A stretch of DNA of 64,000 nucleotides from Arcanobacterium_A hippocoleae (GTDB lineage Bacteria; Actinomycetota; Actinomycetes; Actinomycetales; Actinomycetaceae), in NCBI RefSeq assembly GCF_031456295.1, contig NZ_JAVDUJ010000001.1:806001-870000 (forward strand), read 5' to 3'. This document shows positions 54,249 through 63,296 of the stretch, piece after piece (position 1 is the first letter of the stretch; every line of letters begins with the position of its first letter). The notes below the pieces were generated by a model. That model did not search any database and was not told where the DNA came from. It saw only the letters and a list, made by a program, of their open reading frames with translations. Both the position numbers and the translations under genes were made by a program.

Positions 54249-55400
54249 TCAGCGATCAGATCCTGCAAGCTGATACAACCAACCAAAACGATCTGGCTGC
54301 TTCCCTGTCTGAATCGCTGTGATCTCATCGTGAATCCGCCTGGTCAATTCCCCACTCGGCACTTCTACCGAAAAGTCTGTGCCCGTCAAAGAACCAATTG
54401 GGGTCACCACGGCAGCCGTCCCACAAGCAAACATCTCCACTACTTCTCCAGCCGAAATCTGCGCAAGTAACTGTGTTAAAGCGATCCGCTCCTCACGCAC
54501 CTCTACCCCTATATCAGTAAGCAGTTCAATAATTGAAGCTCGCGTACCACCCGGAAGGATATTCCCCGTCAGCTCCGGTGTAGCTACGCTTCCATCAGCT
54601 TTCACCACAAATACGTTCATCCCGCCTAGTTCATCAAGATAAGTATTTGTAGCTGCATCCATGAAAAGCACTTCGTCATAACCATTTTCATGGGCAACCA
54701 CCTTCGGCAAGAGCGATGCAGCGTAATTGCCGCCAGTTTTCACATTTCCCATGCCGCCCGGTCCAGCACGATGATATTCGCGATCAACCCACACGTTGAT
54801 TGGCTCAAAACCGTTCTTAAAGTAAGGGCCTGACGGAGATGCGATCACAAGATAATCGTAGCGTTTCGCCGCCCGCACCCCGAGGAACGCTTCCGTCGCA
54901 ATAATAAATGGACGTAAATACAGTGAAGCGCCCGCACCTTCCGGAACCCATTTTTGATCCGCACGAATCAACCCGACTAAGGAAGCTAAGAAATCTTCCA
55001 CTGGTAATTCTGGAATCGCCAAGCGCCGATTCGACATATTTAATCGCGCAGCGTTATACGCAGGACGGAAAGTCCAGACCGAGCCGTCAGCATGCCGGTA
55101 TGCCTTGATTCCCTCAAACACCTCTTGCCCATAGTGCAATACAGCAGCAGCCGGATCCAGCGAAAGCGGAGCATACTGGGTAATCTCTTTTTGCGCCCAG
55201 CCTTCCTCCACCGTCCACACAGCCCGCGCCATATGATCAGTAAAATCTACCCCAAATGCCAAATCCCGCATGATCCGTTCATATTCTGCCGCCGATTTTA
55301 ATTTCGCAGTATCGTCACGGCGGAAGATATCAGCTATTTCAGAAGCAGCAGGCAAAGGTGCACCAGCGAGTTTTTCGAGTTCTGTAAGATGACGTACCAT
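54249..55400 (-). CDS. ilvE: Branched-chain amino acid aminotransferase
   Basis: About 383 residues from the ATG at 55400, which has AAAAGGA eight bases upstream (the open frame to 55430 lacks a site). Fold-type IV PLP enzyme; the PLP lysine is in GNVKTGGNYAASL and GQEVFEGIKAYRH, LDELGGMNVF and FACGTAAVVTPIG are the IlvE marks. Last step of Ile, Leu and Val synthesis, with glutamate as donor. 92 nt downstream of leuB. Confidence 0.95.
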   Translation of the reverse strand: MVRHLTELEKLAGAPLPAASEIADIFRRDDTAKLKSAAEYERIMRDLAFGVDFTDHMARAVWTVEEGWAQKEITQYAPLSLDPAAAVLHYGQEVFEGIKAYRHADGSVWTFRPAYNAARLNMSNRRLAIPELPVEDFLASLVGLIRADQKWVPEGAGASLYLRPFIIATEAFLGVRAAKRYDYLVIASPSGPYFKNGFEPINVWVDREYHRAGPGGMGNVKTGGNYAASLLPKVVAHENGYDEVLFMDAATNTYLDELGGMNVFVVKADGSVATPELTGNILPGGTRASIIELLTDIGVEVREERIALTQLLAQISAGEVVEMFACGTAAVVTPIGSLTGTDFSVEVPSGELTRRIHDEITAIQTGKQPDRFGWLYQLAGSDR

Positions 55401-55492
55401 ACTTGATCCTTTTCGCGGAGTTAAAATCAAATCTTATATTTTTACACTATCAATTGCGACACGTAAATTTTAGCTGCCAATGGCAAAGCGCG

Positions 55493-56608
55493 CTATTGAC
55501 CGCAATTTTTAGCTCCCGTCAAAGATGCGATCGCAGTGCCAATTTCGCTCGTAGCACGGTTTAGTTTTCCACCTGTTTGCTCCACCTCTGCCCGCACCCG
55601 CAGATCCTGCTCCACAGCATCTTCCACGCATTTCGCAAGATCCGGGAAACCAAGGAAATCAAACATTAAAGCTACGGAAAGAATTGCAGCCGTAGGATCT
55701 GCAAGCTGCTTCCCGGCAATATCGGGAGCTGATCCATGCACCGGCTCAAACATCGAAGGATATTTGCGCGTAGGGTTCAAATTGGCGGAAGCCGCTAAAC
55801 CGATCCCGCCTGTGATTGCGCCAGCTTCGTCGGTGAGGATATCTCCAAAAAGGTTGTCCGTCACGATCACATCGAATCGCTGCGGATCGGTGACGAGATG
55901 GATCGTTGCCGCATCAACATGCAAGTATTCAGTTTCCACTGCAGAAAATTCTTGACCGATCCGCTCTACAGTGCGCCGCCACAAATGCCCTGCATGCACA
56001 AGCACATTGTGTTTATGCACTAAAGTAAGTTTCTGGCGCCGAGCCATCGCCTGCTCAAATGCAAAACGCACCACTCGCTCCACTCCGTATGCAGTATTTA
56101 CCGATACTTCGGTTGCGATCTCCTGCGGAGTATCGAGACGGATCACCCCTCCATTTCCACAATAAAGCCCTTCCGTACCTTCTCGCACCACCACGAAATC
56201 AGTACCTTGTGGATTGACTAACGGCGAGAATACACCATCGTAGTATTTTGCCGGACGCAGATTCACGTAATGGTCAAAATCGAAACGGAGTTTTAGCAGC
56301 AAACCGCGTTCAAGCAATCCGGAAGGCAAAGCTGGATCCCCAACTGCGCCGAGTAAAATCGCATCCATCTCTTTGAGCTGGGCGTACTCTGATTCAGGCA
56401 ATACTTCGCCAGTCTTTAAATAGCGCTGCGCACCAAAATCAAAATGCTGTAGCCGAAAAACCGTCTCGGTATGCGCAGTAACTTTCTGAAACACTTTCAA
56501 TGCTTCGGAAATTACTTCCGGACCGATCCCGTCCCCTGGAATTACTCCGATTTTGATTTCTTTCACACCGGTATCGTGATTATTTCCCGTCACACTTTTC
56601 TCTACCAT
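55493..56608 (-). CDS. leuB: 3-isopropylmalate dehydrogenase
   Basis: 371 residues. Oxidative decarboxylation of 3-isopropylmalate in leucine synthesis. Motifs: GVIPGDGIGPEVI, LLKLRFDFDHYVNLRPAK (substrate Arg), DNLFGDILTDEAGAITGGIGLA and HGSAPDIAGKQLADP (NAD site). TAGAAT at 56615-56620 lies six bases before ATG 56608, so the transcript is likely leaderless. The preceding N-terminal 15 residues are extra relative to some LeuB. Confidence 0.95.
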   Translation of the reverse strand: MVEKSVTGNNHDTGVKEIKIGVIPGDGIGPEVISEALKVFQKVTAHTETVFRLQHFDFGAQRYLKTGEVLPESEYAQLKEMDAILLGAVGDPALPSGLLERGLLLKLRFDFDHYVNLRPAKYYDGVFSPLVNPQGTDFVVVREGTEGLYCGNGGVIRLDTPQEIATEVSVNTAYGVERVVRFAFEQAMARRQKLTLVHKHNVLVHAGHLWRRTVERIGQEFSAVETEYLHVDAATIHLVTDPQRFDVIVTDNLFGDILTDEAGAITGGIGLAASANLNPTRKYPSMFEPVHGSAPDIAGKQLADPTAAILSVALMFDFLGFPDLAKCVEDAVEQDLRVRAEVEQTGGKLNRATSEIGTAIASLTGAKNCGQ

Positions 56609-56614
56609 GCAATA

Positions 56615-56620
56615 ATTCTA
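56615..56620 (-). promoter_or_regulatory. -10 box giving a leaderless leuB transcript
   Basis: Minus-strand TAGAAT six bases before the ATG, no ribosome site. The -35 is poor. Confidence 0.45.
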
Positions 56621-56778
56621 ACGAGACTTCAGAATTTGAGATACCCTCTTCCAGATACTGATCACAATTCTTTATCAGGAGCCTATTCAACGTTGATCTC
56701 TACAGATTTGAAGTTGAACCAATCCAACAGTGAAGTGCTAAACTGTACACCAATGTTCAGCTTTCCCAGGAGAAAACC

Positions 56779-57270
56779 ATGGCGATAATTCGACGTCTGA
56801 GTGCCGCAATCGCGTGCATTGGCCTACTTTGTACGCTTAGCGCATGCAGCGAGCATGCGCTAAATAACGAAAGCAAAGAAAATACATCGCCCCGTGCGAC
56901 CACCAAAACGGCACCCAAAAATGATGCCGCAGCTTCAGATGAGCTTTCCACAGCAGGCTTAACACATTTAGAAAATATTCCAAATCCACCTAACGAAACT
57001 GGAAAAGTTGCTTTCACAGCTTATAAAACAGGCATTATCGCAGCCTTAGAGAGCGACGGCACTGATCCTGATGATGCCGAAGATAAATCAGTGCTTTTCG
57101 CTTATGCACAATGCCTCGCCGCAAAAAGCTATCCACATATTTCTGCAGAATACGCCGCAGTGATTGCTTCAAAAGATATCGATAAGCTAGTATCTGCAAC
57201 TCTTAGCGAGACAGATACCGAAATTTTTGATCGCACACTAAGCGAATGCTTATCCATTGAACAGCACTAA
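56779..57270 (+). CDS. Putative lipoprotein, unknown function
   Basis: 163 residues. A clear lipoprotein signal: basic start MAIIRRL, hydrophobic core and lipobox LSAC with the modified Cys at about residue 23. The next 40 residues are polar and disordered-looking; the rest is a small helical domain with two further Cys (about residues 115 and 159). Anchored outside the membrane. No family recognised. AGGAGAAAACC precedes the ATG. It is divergent from leuB and convergent with the 43-residue gene at 57420. Confidence 0.75.
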   Translation: MAIIRRLSAAIACIGLLCTLSACSEHALNNESKENTSPRATTKTAPKNDAAASDELSTAGLTHLENIPNPPNETGKVAFTAYKTGIIAALESDGTDPDDAEDKSVLFAYAQCLAAKSYPHISAEYAAVIASKDIDKLVSATLSETDTEIFDRTLSECLSIEQH

Positions 57271-57305
57271 GCTTTCATATTTCGCTGCAATAAAATAATT
57301 AAAAA

Positions 57306-57349
57306 CTTGGGTTGGTTCAGGATTTCATTTTAATCTCAACCAACCCAAG
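57306..57349 (+). terminator. Terminator-like hairpin after the lipoprotein gene
   Basis: 12-bp stem CTTGGGTTGGTT/AACCAACCCAAG with a possible four-pair inner stem; no U-tract. Confidence 0.6.
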
Positions 57350-57419
57350 CTGATATTTACTAGTATTATCCCGCACCACAGCAGTATGCCCATTATCGAA
57401 GCACGGAGAATACCCGCTA

Positions 57420-57551
57420 TCAGTTGATGAAAAGTGCCACTGCACTAACGAATGCAGATCCTGCAAGTGCAAAAATTAGCAGCAAGGCAACTATTTTTCG
57501 GTGAATTGACGGTTTTCGATACTGGATCTCGTTGATTTTCTGCTCACTCAT
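57420..57551 (-). CDS. Small membrane protein (43 aa), unknown function
   Basis: An ORF of 43 residues beginning MSEQKINEIQYRKPS, then one hydrophobic helix (IVALLLIFALAGSAFVSAVAL) and a short end. A minus-strand TATATT six bases before the ATG and the absence of a ribosome site suggest leaderless expression, a common style here. Single-pass membrane protein by sequence; no homologue recognised. Confidence 0.55.
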   Translation of the reverse strand: MSEQKINEIQYRKPSIHRKIVALLLIFALAGSAFVSAVALFIN

Positions 57552-57593
57552 AGTTCTAATATACCCAAACCGGATCATTTCTCTCTCAGCTAT

Positions 57594-57635
57594 GCAGAAA
57601 AAATGTGGGAGGATCTAGTTTGAGATCCTCCCACA
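57594..57635 (-). terminator. Terminator of the ilvBNC operon
   Basis: 13-bp stem (57604-57616 with 57623-57635), six-base loop and a T-rich tract (ATTTTTTC) on the minus strand; 37 nt after the ilvC stop. Confidence 0.9.
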
Positions 57636-57671
57636 ACTTCACTTGAAAAGATCAAGCAATAGCGCAGTTAC

Positions 57672-58697
57672 TCATCGCCCAGCTTGCCCGTCTACGTAAT
57701 CCTCATCTTTGCTATCCCAGGCAAACATCTTCCGCAGCTGCCCACCAACCTGCTCAATGCTATGCCCTTCACCTGCAGCACGCATTTGCGCAAATTCTTC
57801 TGCCCCCGCATTTTGATCGTCAATAAAGCGCTTTGCGAAAGCACCATTGCGAATATCAGCAAGCACCTCTTGCATATTTTCCTTGACAGCTGGAGTGATC
57901 ACCCGCGCACCAGAAACGTAATCACCATATTCTGCTGTATCTGAAATCGACCAACGCATCTTGGAAAGCCCGCCCTCGTTAATCAAATCTACAATCAGCT
58001 TCATTTCATGCAGAACTTCAAAATACGCAATCTCTGGCTGATACCCGGCTTCAGTGAGTGTTTCAAAACCATACTGGATCAGTTTTGCCACACCGCCGCA
58101 AAGCACTGCCTGCTCACCAAAAAGATCAGTTTCCGTTTCTTCAGTGAAAGTAGTCTTAATCACACCAGCACGGGTAGCGCCGATCGCTTTCGCATAAGCA
58201 AGCGCGAGCGCCCATGCCTGCCCGGAGGCGTCTTGCTCCACTGCCGCAATTGCCGGCACACCACGGCCCGCCACAAACTGCCGACGCACAGTATGCCCCG
58301 GCCCCTTTGGCGCAACCATACATACATCATGCGCACCGCGCACTTGAATATATCCAAACCGAATATTAAACCCATGTGCGAAGAAAAGTGCAGCTCCCGG
58401 CTTCAAATTCGGTTCAATATCGGTGGCGTAGAGATTGCGTTGATGCTGATCTGGAGCCAAAATCATCACCACGTCAGCCTGTGCAGTAGCCTCAGCTACA
58501 CTTGCCACCGTTAAACCCTGCTCTGTAGCTTTTGCGACCGATTTTGAATCCGGGCGTAATCCCACAACCACATCCACACCAGAATCTCGCAAATTCAATG
58601 CATGCGCATGCCCCTGTGAACCATATCCAATGACGGCCACTTTCTTTCCCTGCAATACTGCCAAATCAGCATCTTGATCATAAAATACCTGTGCCAT
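57672..58697 (-). CDS. ilvC: Ketol-acid reductoisomerase (class I)
   Basis: 341 residues. NADP-binding AVIGYGSQGHAHALNLRDSGV with a Rossmann fold, then the knotted C-terminal domain (TTFTEETETDLFGEQAVLCGG with the Mg2+ Asp/Glu residues). Converts acetolactate to dihydroxyisovalerate. Third gene of ilvB-ilvN-ilvC, 84 nt after ilvN. Confidence 0.96.
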   Translation of the reverse strand: MAQVFYDQDADLAVLQGKKVAVIGYGSQGHAHALNLRDSGVDVVVGLRPDSKSVAKATEQGLTVASVAEATAQADVVMILAPDQHQRNLYATDIEPNLKPGAALFFAHGFNIRFGYIQVRGAHDVCMVAPKGPGHTVRRQFVAGRGVPAIAAVEQDASGQAWALALAYAKAIGATRAGVIKTTFTEETETDLFGEQAVLCGGVAKLIQYGFETLTEAGYQPEIAYFEVLHEMKLIVDLINEGGLSKMRWSISDTAEYGDYVSGARVITPAVKENMQEVLADIRNGAFAKRFIDDQNAGAEEFAQMRAAGEGHSIEQVGGQLRKMFAWDSKDEDYVDGQAGR

Positions 58698-58781
58698 TAT
58701 TACTCCTTCAGTTTTTCTTGAATCTTACTTTTGGTTTTATTTTTTCTGCATCACGCAATCTGGCTGCGAAACTATCACTAC

Positions 58782-59306
58782 TTAATTTTCCCGCAACACT
58801 TTCAGCACCTGTTCTGAAATCGAATGCGCACCACGACCAATCGCCACCGATCCTGATTGCACGATCTCTTTCACCCCATATGGCTCAAGTGCTTTCAAAA
58901 ATGCTTGAATCTTCTGCTCTGATCCTGTCGCTTCAATCGTGAGCACAGCTGGATCCACGTCAACAATGTGCGCACGGAACATCTCCACTACTTGCATCAC
59001 ATTCGTCCGATTTTGATCATTAGCTGCAACTTTCACCAGGAGCAGCCGTCGCTGCACTGATGTATCGGGATCAAGTTGCTCAAGATGAATAATATTGACG
59101 AGCTTGTTCAGCTGATGCTTAATTTGTTCAAGCGGAATATCAGCTGCGTCTACCACAAGCGTGATCCGCGAAAGTGCCTGATCTTCGGTTGGCCCAACTG
59201 CAAGCGAATGAATATTAAATGCACGACGGGCAAATAACCCTGATACACGTGCAAGCACACCAGGCTTATTTTCAACCAGCACTGAGAAAATATGACGTGT
59301 TCCCAT
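58782..59306 (-). CDS. ilvN: Acetolactate synthase small (regulatory) subunit
   Basis: 174 residues. ACT domain at the N-terminus (HIFSVLVENKPGVLARVSGLFARRAFNIHSLAVGPTED, the valine-sensing site) and the C-terminal domain (VDPAVLTIEATGSEQKI). It activates IlvB and gives valine feedback. 21 nt after ilvB. Confidence 0.96.
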   Translation of the reverse strand: MGTRHIFSVLVENKPGVLARVSGLFARRAFNIHSLAVGPTEDQALSRITLVVDAADIPLEQIKHQLNKLVNIIHLEQLDPDTSVQRRLLLVKVAANDQNRTNVMQVVEMFRAHIVDVDPAVLTIEATGSEQKIQAFLKALEPYGVKEIVQSGSVAIGRGAHSISEQVLKVLREN

Positions 59307-59327
59307 GTTTATAACTCTTCCTGCCGT

Positions 59328-61163
59328 TTATTCTTCGTCTGTTCCAAAATCTGGCCGTTGATCACGCGCGTAATAGATTTCATCATTCGATACTCCAGCC
59401 GGTACCATCGGCCAAATCATCGCATCAGGTGATACTACGAATTCAACCACTACCGGCCGATCATTGATCTGCATTGCCTGAGCGATCGCCGCATCTACAT
59501 CCGCAGCTTTTTCAACACGGATCCCGATGCAATCGTATGCGGCAGCAAGCTTTTCAAAATTCGGAATCCGCGCCTTCCCAGCACCCGTATTCAGCTCAGT
59601 ATTTGAATACCGTTCGTTGTAAAAAAGCTTTTGCCATTGACGCACCATTCCCAGTGAAGAATTATTGATCAACGCAACTTTGATGGGAATATTATTCAAT
59701 CGGCAGGTGGTGAGTTCCTGGTTCGTCATCTGGAATGAGCCATCACCGTCAATACACCACACCACTTGTTCTGGATTACCAACCTTTACCCCCATCGCTG
59801 ATGGCACGCCAAATCCCATTGTGCCAGCCCCGCAGGAAGTGATGAAGCGGCGCGGGTGATCACACTTCAGATATTGCTGCGCCCACATCTGGTGCTGCCC
59901 CACACCCGTGGTAAAAAATGCATCTGGAGCGTGCACTCCCAGCCTTTCGATCACAAATTGCGGGCTCAGGAGTCCATCTTCAGGCAGTTCATACCCCACC
60001 GGGTAAGTATTTTTCAGTGAATCGATAAAATCCCACCACGGCGCAAGATCAGCCTGCTTCGACGAGTCAAGATTATCGATACAAGCATGAACCAAGGCAT
60101 CAAGAGTATCGCGCACATCGCCGATTAACGGATAATCAGCATGCCGAATCTTATTTATTTCAGCTGGATCAATATCAGCATGAATCACTTTTGCGTGCGG
60201 TGCGAAACTATCCACTTTTCCGGTCACGCGATCATCAAATCGAGCTCCCAGTGCAATAATCAAATCTGCTTTTTGCATTGCAAGCACTGCCGGCACAGTA
60301 CCATGCATGCCCGGCATCCCCAGGCAATGCCGATCACGATCAGGAAAAGCGCCGCGCGCATTGAGCGTAGTAACAACCGGAATATTCATCAGCTCCACAA
60401 ATTTTTGCAGCTGATCACTTGCACCAGCGCGAATCACTCCTCCGCCAGCATAGATCACCGGACGCTTGGCTGCGTAAATTGCCTGTACCGCTTCCATGAT
60501 CTTGGTATCATTCACGCGATGATGCGGATGATATCCCGGAAGTGACATTTTTGGCGGCCACACAAATTCGCACGCAGCATTTTGTGCCGATTTGGTGATA
60601 TCTACCAACACTGGCCCTGGGCGCCCCGATTGCGCAATATAGAAAGCTTCCACGATACGCTGCGGAATTTCTGCCGCATCGGTAATCAAAAAAGAATGTT
60701 TCGTAAGCGGGAGAGCAGCACCGATAATATCTGCTTCCTGGAATGCGTCCGTGCCAATTGAACTTGCTGCCACTTGCCCGGTGATCGCAACAATTGGGAC
60801 CGAATCAAGATTTGCATCTAGTAATGCCGTCACCAGATTAGTCGCTCCTGGCCCGGAAGTTGCAAAGCAAACTCCTACTTTCCCTGTGGAAACCGCATAT
60901 CCTTCGGCAGCATGCCCGGCTCCCTGCTCATGCCGCACCAGGATATGGCGAATTTGGCGCGAATCAAGAAGTGGATCATAAGTGGGAAGAATTGCTCCAC
61001 CCGGAAGCCCAAATACATCCGTCACCCCGAGCTCTTCAAGCGCACGAATAATTGAGCGTGCACCCGTGGATGCTTCACGAATTTCTGGCTTTGCGAGCGC
61101 CGTCGCAATTTGCGATGGCAAGTTCTCAATCGCAGTCTCTCCTGCGGTTTTAGCAAACCCCAT
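59328..61163 (-). CDS. ilvB: Acetolactate synthase large (catalytic) subunit
   Basis: 611 residues. TPP enzyme: RHEQGAGHAAEGYA (catalytic Glu), the FAD-binding central domain, and VWCIDGDGSFQMTNQELTT with GDGS...N for TPP-Mg. First committed step of Ile/Val synthesis. ATG 61163 with AAAGGGA. Preceded by an attenuator and an Ile/Leu/Val leader peptide. Confidence 0.96.
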   Translation of the reverse strand: MGFAKTAGETAIENLPSQIATALAKPEIREASTGARSIIRALEELGVTDVFGLPGGAILPTYDPLLDSRQIRHILVRHEQGAGHAAEGYAVSTGKVGVCFATSGPGATNLVTALLDANLDSVPIVAITGQVAASSIGTDAFQEADIIGAALPLTKHSFLITDAAEIPQRIVEAFYIAQSGRPGPVLVDITKSAQNAACEFVWPPKMSLPGYHPHHRVNDTKIMEAVQAIYAAKRPVIYAGGGVIRAGASDQLQKFVELMNIPVVTTLNARGAFPDRDRHCLGMPGMHGTVPAVLAMQKADLIIALGARFDDRVTGKVDSFAPHAKVIHADIDPAEINKIRHADYPLIGDVRDTLDALVHACIDNLDSSKQADLAPWWDFIDSLKNTYPVGYELPEDGLLSPQFVIERLGVHAPDAFFTTGVGQHQMWAQQYLKCDHPRRFITSCGAGTMGFGVPSAMGVKVGNPEQVVWCIDGDGSFQMTNQELTTCRLNNIPIKVALINNSSLGMVRQWQKLFYNERYSNTELNTGAGKARIPNFEKLAAAYDCIGIRVEKAADVDAAIAQAMQINDRPVVVEFVVSPDAMIWPMVPAGVSNDEIYYARDQRPDFGTDEE

Positions 61164-61205
61164 TGTGTTCCCTTTCTTCTTTGCTTCTAAGCAGATTTGG
61201 GTAAC

Positions 61206-61271
61206 AAAAACCCCTCGACTTCTTTTCGAGGGGTTAGCGCACCAGCAATCGTCACATCTGCTGATGCGCTA
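61206..61271 (-). promoter_or_regulatory. ilvBNC attenuator (pause hairpin plus intrinsic terminator)
   Basis: Reading the minus strand, a 13-pair hairpin with one mismatch (61259-61271 with 61235-61247) begins at the leader stop codon. It is followed by the terminator CCCCTCGA/TCGAGGGG (61211-61218 with 61226-61233) and five T. I could not define a convincing antiterminator by eye. Confidence 0.8.
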
Positions 61272-61301
61272 GATAATGACGACTAGAATCTTGATTTCCA
61301 T
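61269..61301 (-). CDS. ilv leader peptide MEIKILVVII
   Basis: Ten residues, seven of which are Ile, Leu or Val, placed just before the attenuator of ilvB. Ribosomes stall here when branched-chain aminoacyl-tRNA is low, as in E. coli ilv and Corynebacterium ilvBNC. A candidate promoter (TTTACC, 17-nt spacer, TACGCT) ends six bases before the ATG, so the leader may be leaderless. Confidence 0.8.
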   Translation of the reverse strand: MEIKILVVII

Positions 61302-61307
61302 GCTCTT

Positions 61308-61336
61308 AGCGTATGCTGATTTTTCTTCCCGGTAAA
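61308..61336 (-). promoter_or_regulatory. Predicted ilvBNC promoter
   Basis: Minus strand TTTACC, 17-nt spacer, TACGCT six bases before the leader ATG at 61301. Moderate match to consensus. Confidence 0.45.
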
Positions 61337-61563
61337 CAAAAATCCGATTTGTCTTAAATACTGGATAAAAATACTCGTTCCTTCCTCCGAAACGGCAGAG
61401 CACCGAAGTAAGTCCTAACTATTTAACATAATTTTGCATACAATAGAGCAAAGAAGACGGCACTTTGTATAATGTAAAAGCAATTTGGCTAAAACATTGT
61501 AAGGTTTCAAGGCGTCCGCCAAACGACACCGCCGTCGTTATTTTGGATTGATTAAGGAAAAAA

Positions 61564-63165
61564 ATGTCCATCATCTTTAATGCGCTGGCAGAGAACCAGG
61601 TGCTCCTCCTTTTCATCTTGATCGGCATTGGGATCACTTTCTCGTGGGTCCGAGTGAAGGGGATTTCGCTTGGAGCTGCTGCCGTCCTGTTTTTCTCGAT
61701 TATACTCACCGCGTGGGCACTGGCAGACGGATATGAAATCAAGGTAGAACACGACCTCGGCGTGCTTGGTCTAGCGCTTTTTGCCTTTGCAATTGGCATT
61801 TCGTCTGGTCCGCGTTTCTTTAACACGCTACGCTCGGCAATCAAACCGGTAATATTCATGATCCTTGCTTTCGTACTTGCCGCAGGCGCAGCTGCCGGGA
61901 TTGGGAGCGCAATGGGAATGAGCTGGGCGATGATTGCTGGTACATTTTCCGGGGCTGTCACAAATACTCCAGCGCTGGCAGCTGCCGGCTCCGCTTCTGG
62001 TGATCCGGCAACTGCCACCGTCGGATACGCAATTGCCTATCTTTTTGGTGTGATCGGGATGCTGATTTGGTCTGCGATCGCATTATCGAAGGCGAAGTCC
62101 GATATTGCAGCACAGCAGGAGATCAAAAATCGCACGATTCGTGTGGAACGTGCTGATCAACCAAAGATCGCCGAAATCTTGAGTAAACTCGGCCCGGACG
62201 TAAAAGTTTCACGGATCCGACATGGAGAAGTAGGTCCAATCTATATCCCCACTCCAGATGACATCTTATTTAAGGATGATTTAGTGACGGTGGTTGGTCC
62301 GGAAAATGAAGTAAAGCATGCAATTGAACTGATGGGGCACGGTTCAAGCCATTCCCTGCTGGAAAATCGTCATTATCTTGATTTCCGACGAATTACGCTT
62401 TCAAATGCAAAACTTTCCGGTTTAACCGTTGCAGAACTGAATATCGAACAAAAATTTGGCGGTACGATTTCACGAATCCGCCGTGGCGATACAGATATTA
62501 TGGCCACACCTGACGAGCCTGTTTACATTGGTGACCGGGTGCGCGTGATCGCACCAACCCATTCGATGAAAAAGATTTCCGGATATTTTGGCGATTCTTC
62601 GCGAGGTTTGACGGATATTAATCCCTTCGCCTTAGGCATCGGGATGGCTTTAGGGATCATGATTGGCGAATTTAAGTTCCTCACTCCATCCGGGCTGACC
62701 TTCTCAATCGGTTCAGCTGCCGGCACACTGATTGTCGGCTTGATCATGGGAAAGATTGGCCGGATCGGAAAACTGATCACGACGATCCCATTTACTACCT
62801 GCCAAGTACTATCTGAACTCGGTCTGTTAATTTTCCTTGCTTACGCAGGAACAACAGCTGGTTCACAAATTTTGAATGCATTTACAGGCGGCGCGTGGAT
62901 CCAGATTTTCATTCTCGGTGCAATTATTACTTCAATCGTCGGAGCTGCCCTCTATTTCTCGCTACGTTTATTCACCAATTCGCCCGCAATGCAAATTGCT
63001 GGTTCTCTCGGAGGCGCTCAGACACAGCCCGCAGTACTCGCTTTTGCAAACGATCGGACTAAGTTTAATCCGCAAGTTGCCCTCGGCTATGCAATGGTGT
63101 ACCCGGTAGCAATGATTGCAAAGATTTTCATCGCGCAAGTACTTGGCGCTTTCGCCGGAATGTAG
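61564..63165 (+). CDS. AspT/YidE/YbjL-type (AAE) antiporter with two TrkA-C domains
   Basis: 533 residues. Two membrane blocks of about five helices each flank a soluble centre with two TrkA-C (RCK_C) domains (IYIPTPDDILFKDDLVTVVGP and PVYIGDRVRVIAP). The C-terminal repeat has GGAQTQPAVLAFAND, a mark of the aspartate:alanine exchanger family. Substrate unknown; amino acids or dicarboxylates are likely. TTAAGGAAAA precedes the ATG. A TATAAT box lies at 61468-61473. It is divergent from the ilv operon. Confidence 0.85.
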   Translation: MSIIFNALAENQVLLLFILIGIGITFSWVRVKGISLGAAAVLFFSIILTAWALADGYEIKVEHDLGVLGLALFAFAIGISSGPRFFNTLRSAIKPVIFMILAFVLAAGAAAGIGSAMGMSWAMIAGTFSGAVTNTPALAAAGSASGDPATATVGYAIAYLFGVIGMLIWSAIALSKAKSDIAAQQEIKNRTIRVERADQPKIAEILSKLGPDVKVSRIRHGEVGPIYIPTPDDILFKDDLVTVVGPENEVKHAIELMGHGSSHSLLENRHYLDFRRITLSNAKLSGLTVAELNIEQKFGGTISRIRRGDTDIMATPDEPVYIGDRVRVIAPTHSMKKISGYFGDSSRGLTDINPFALGIGMALGIMIGEFKFLTPSGLTFSIGSAAGTLIVGLIMGKIGRIGKLITTIPFTTCQVLSELGLLIFLAYAGTTAGSQILNAFTGGAWIQIFILGAIITSIVGAALYFSLRLFTNSPAMQIAGSLGGAQTQPAVLAFANDRTKFNPQVALGYAMVYPVAMIAKIFIAQVLGAFAGM

Positions 63166-63179
63166 TTTCCTGGAAATAC

Positions 63180-63231
63180 TAAAATTGTGGCTTTGCACAT
63201 TTAATTCATCAAGTGCAAAGCCACAATTTTA
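63180..63231. terminator. Bidirectional terminator after the AAE antiporter gene
   Basis: 19-bp perfect stem with 14-nt loop, T-rich at the base on both strands; convergent genes. Confidence 0.75.
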
Positions 63232-63296
63232 TGCTGCCAAAATCAGCTAATCTTGCGCCCCAAACTTCCAACCAGCTGAGCGCAACGGCTGGAAAC

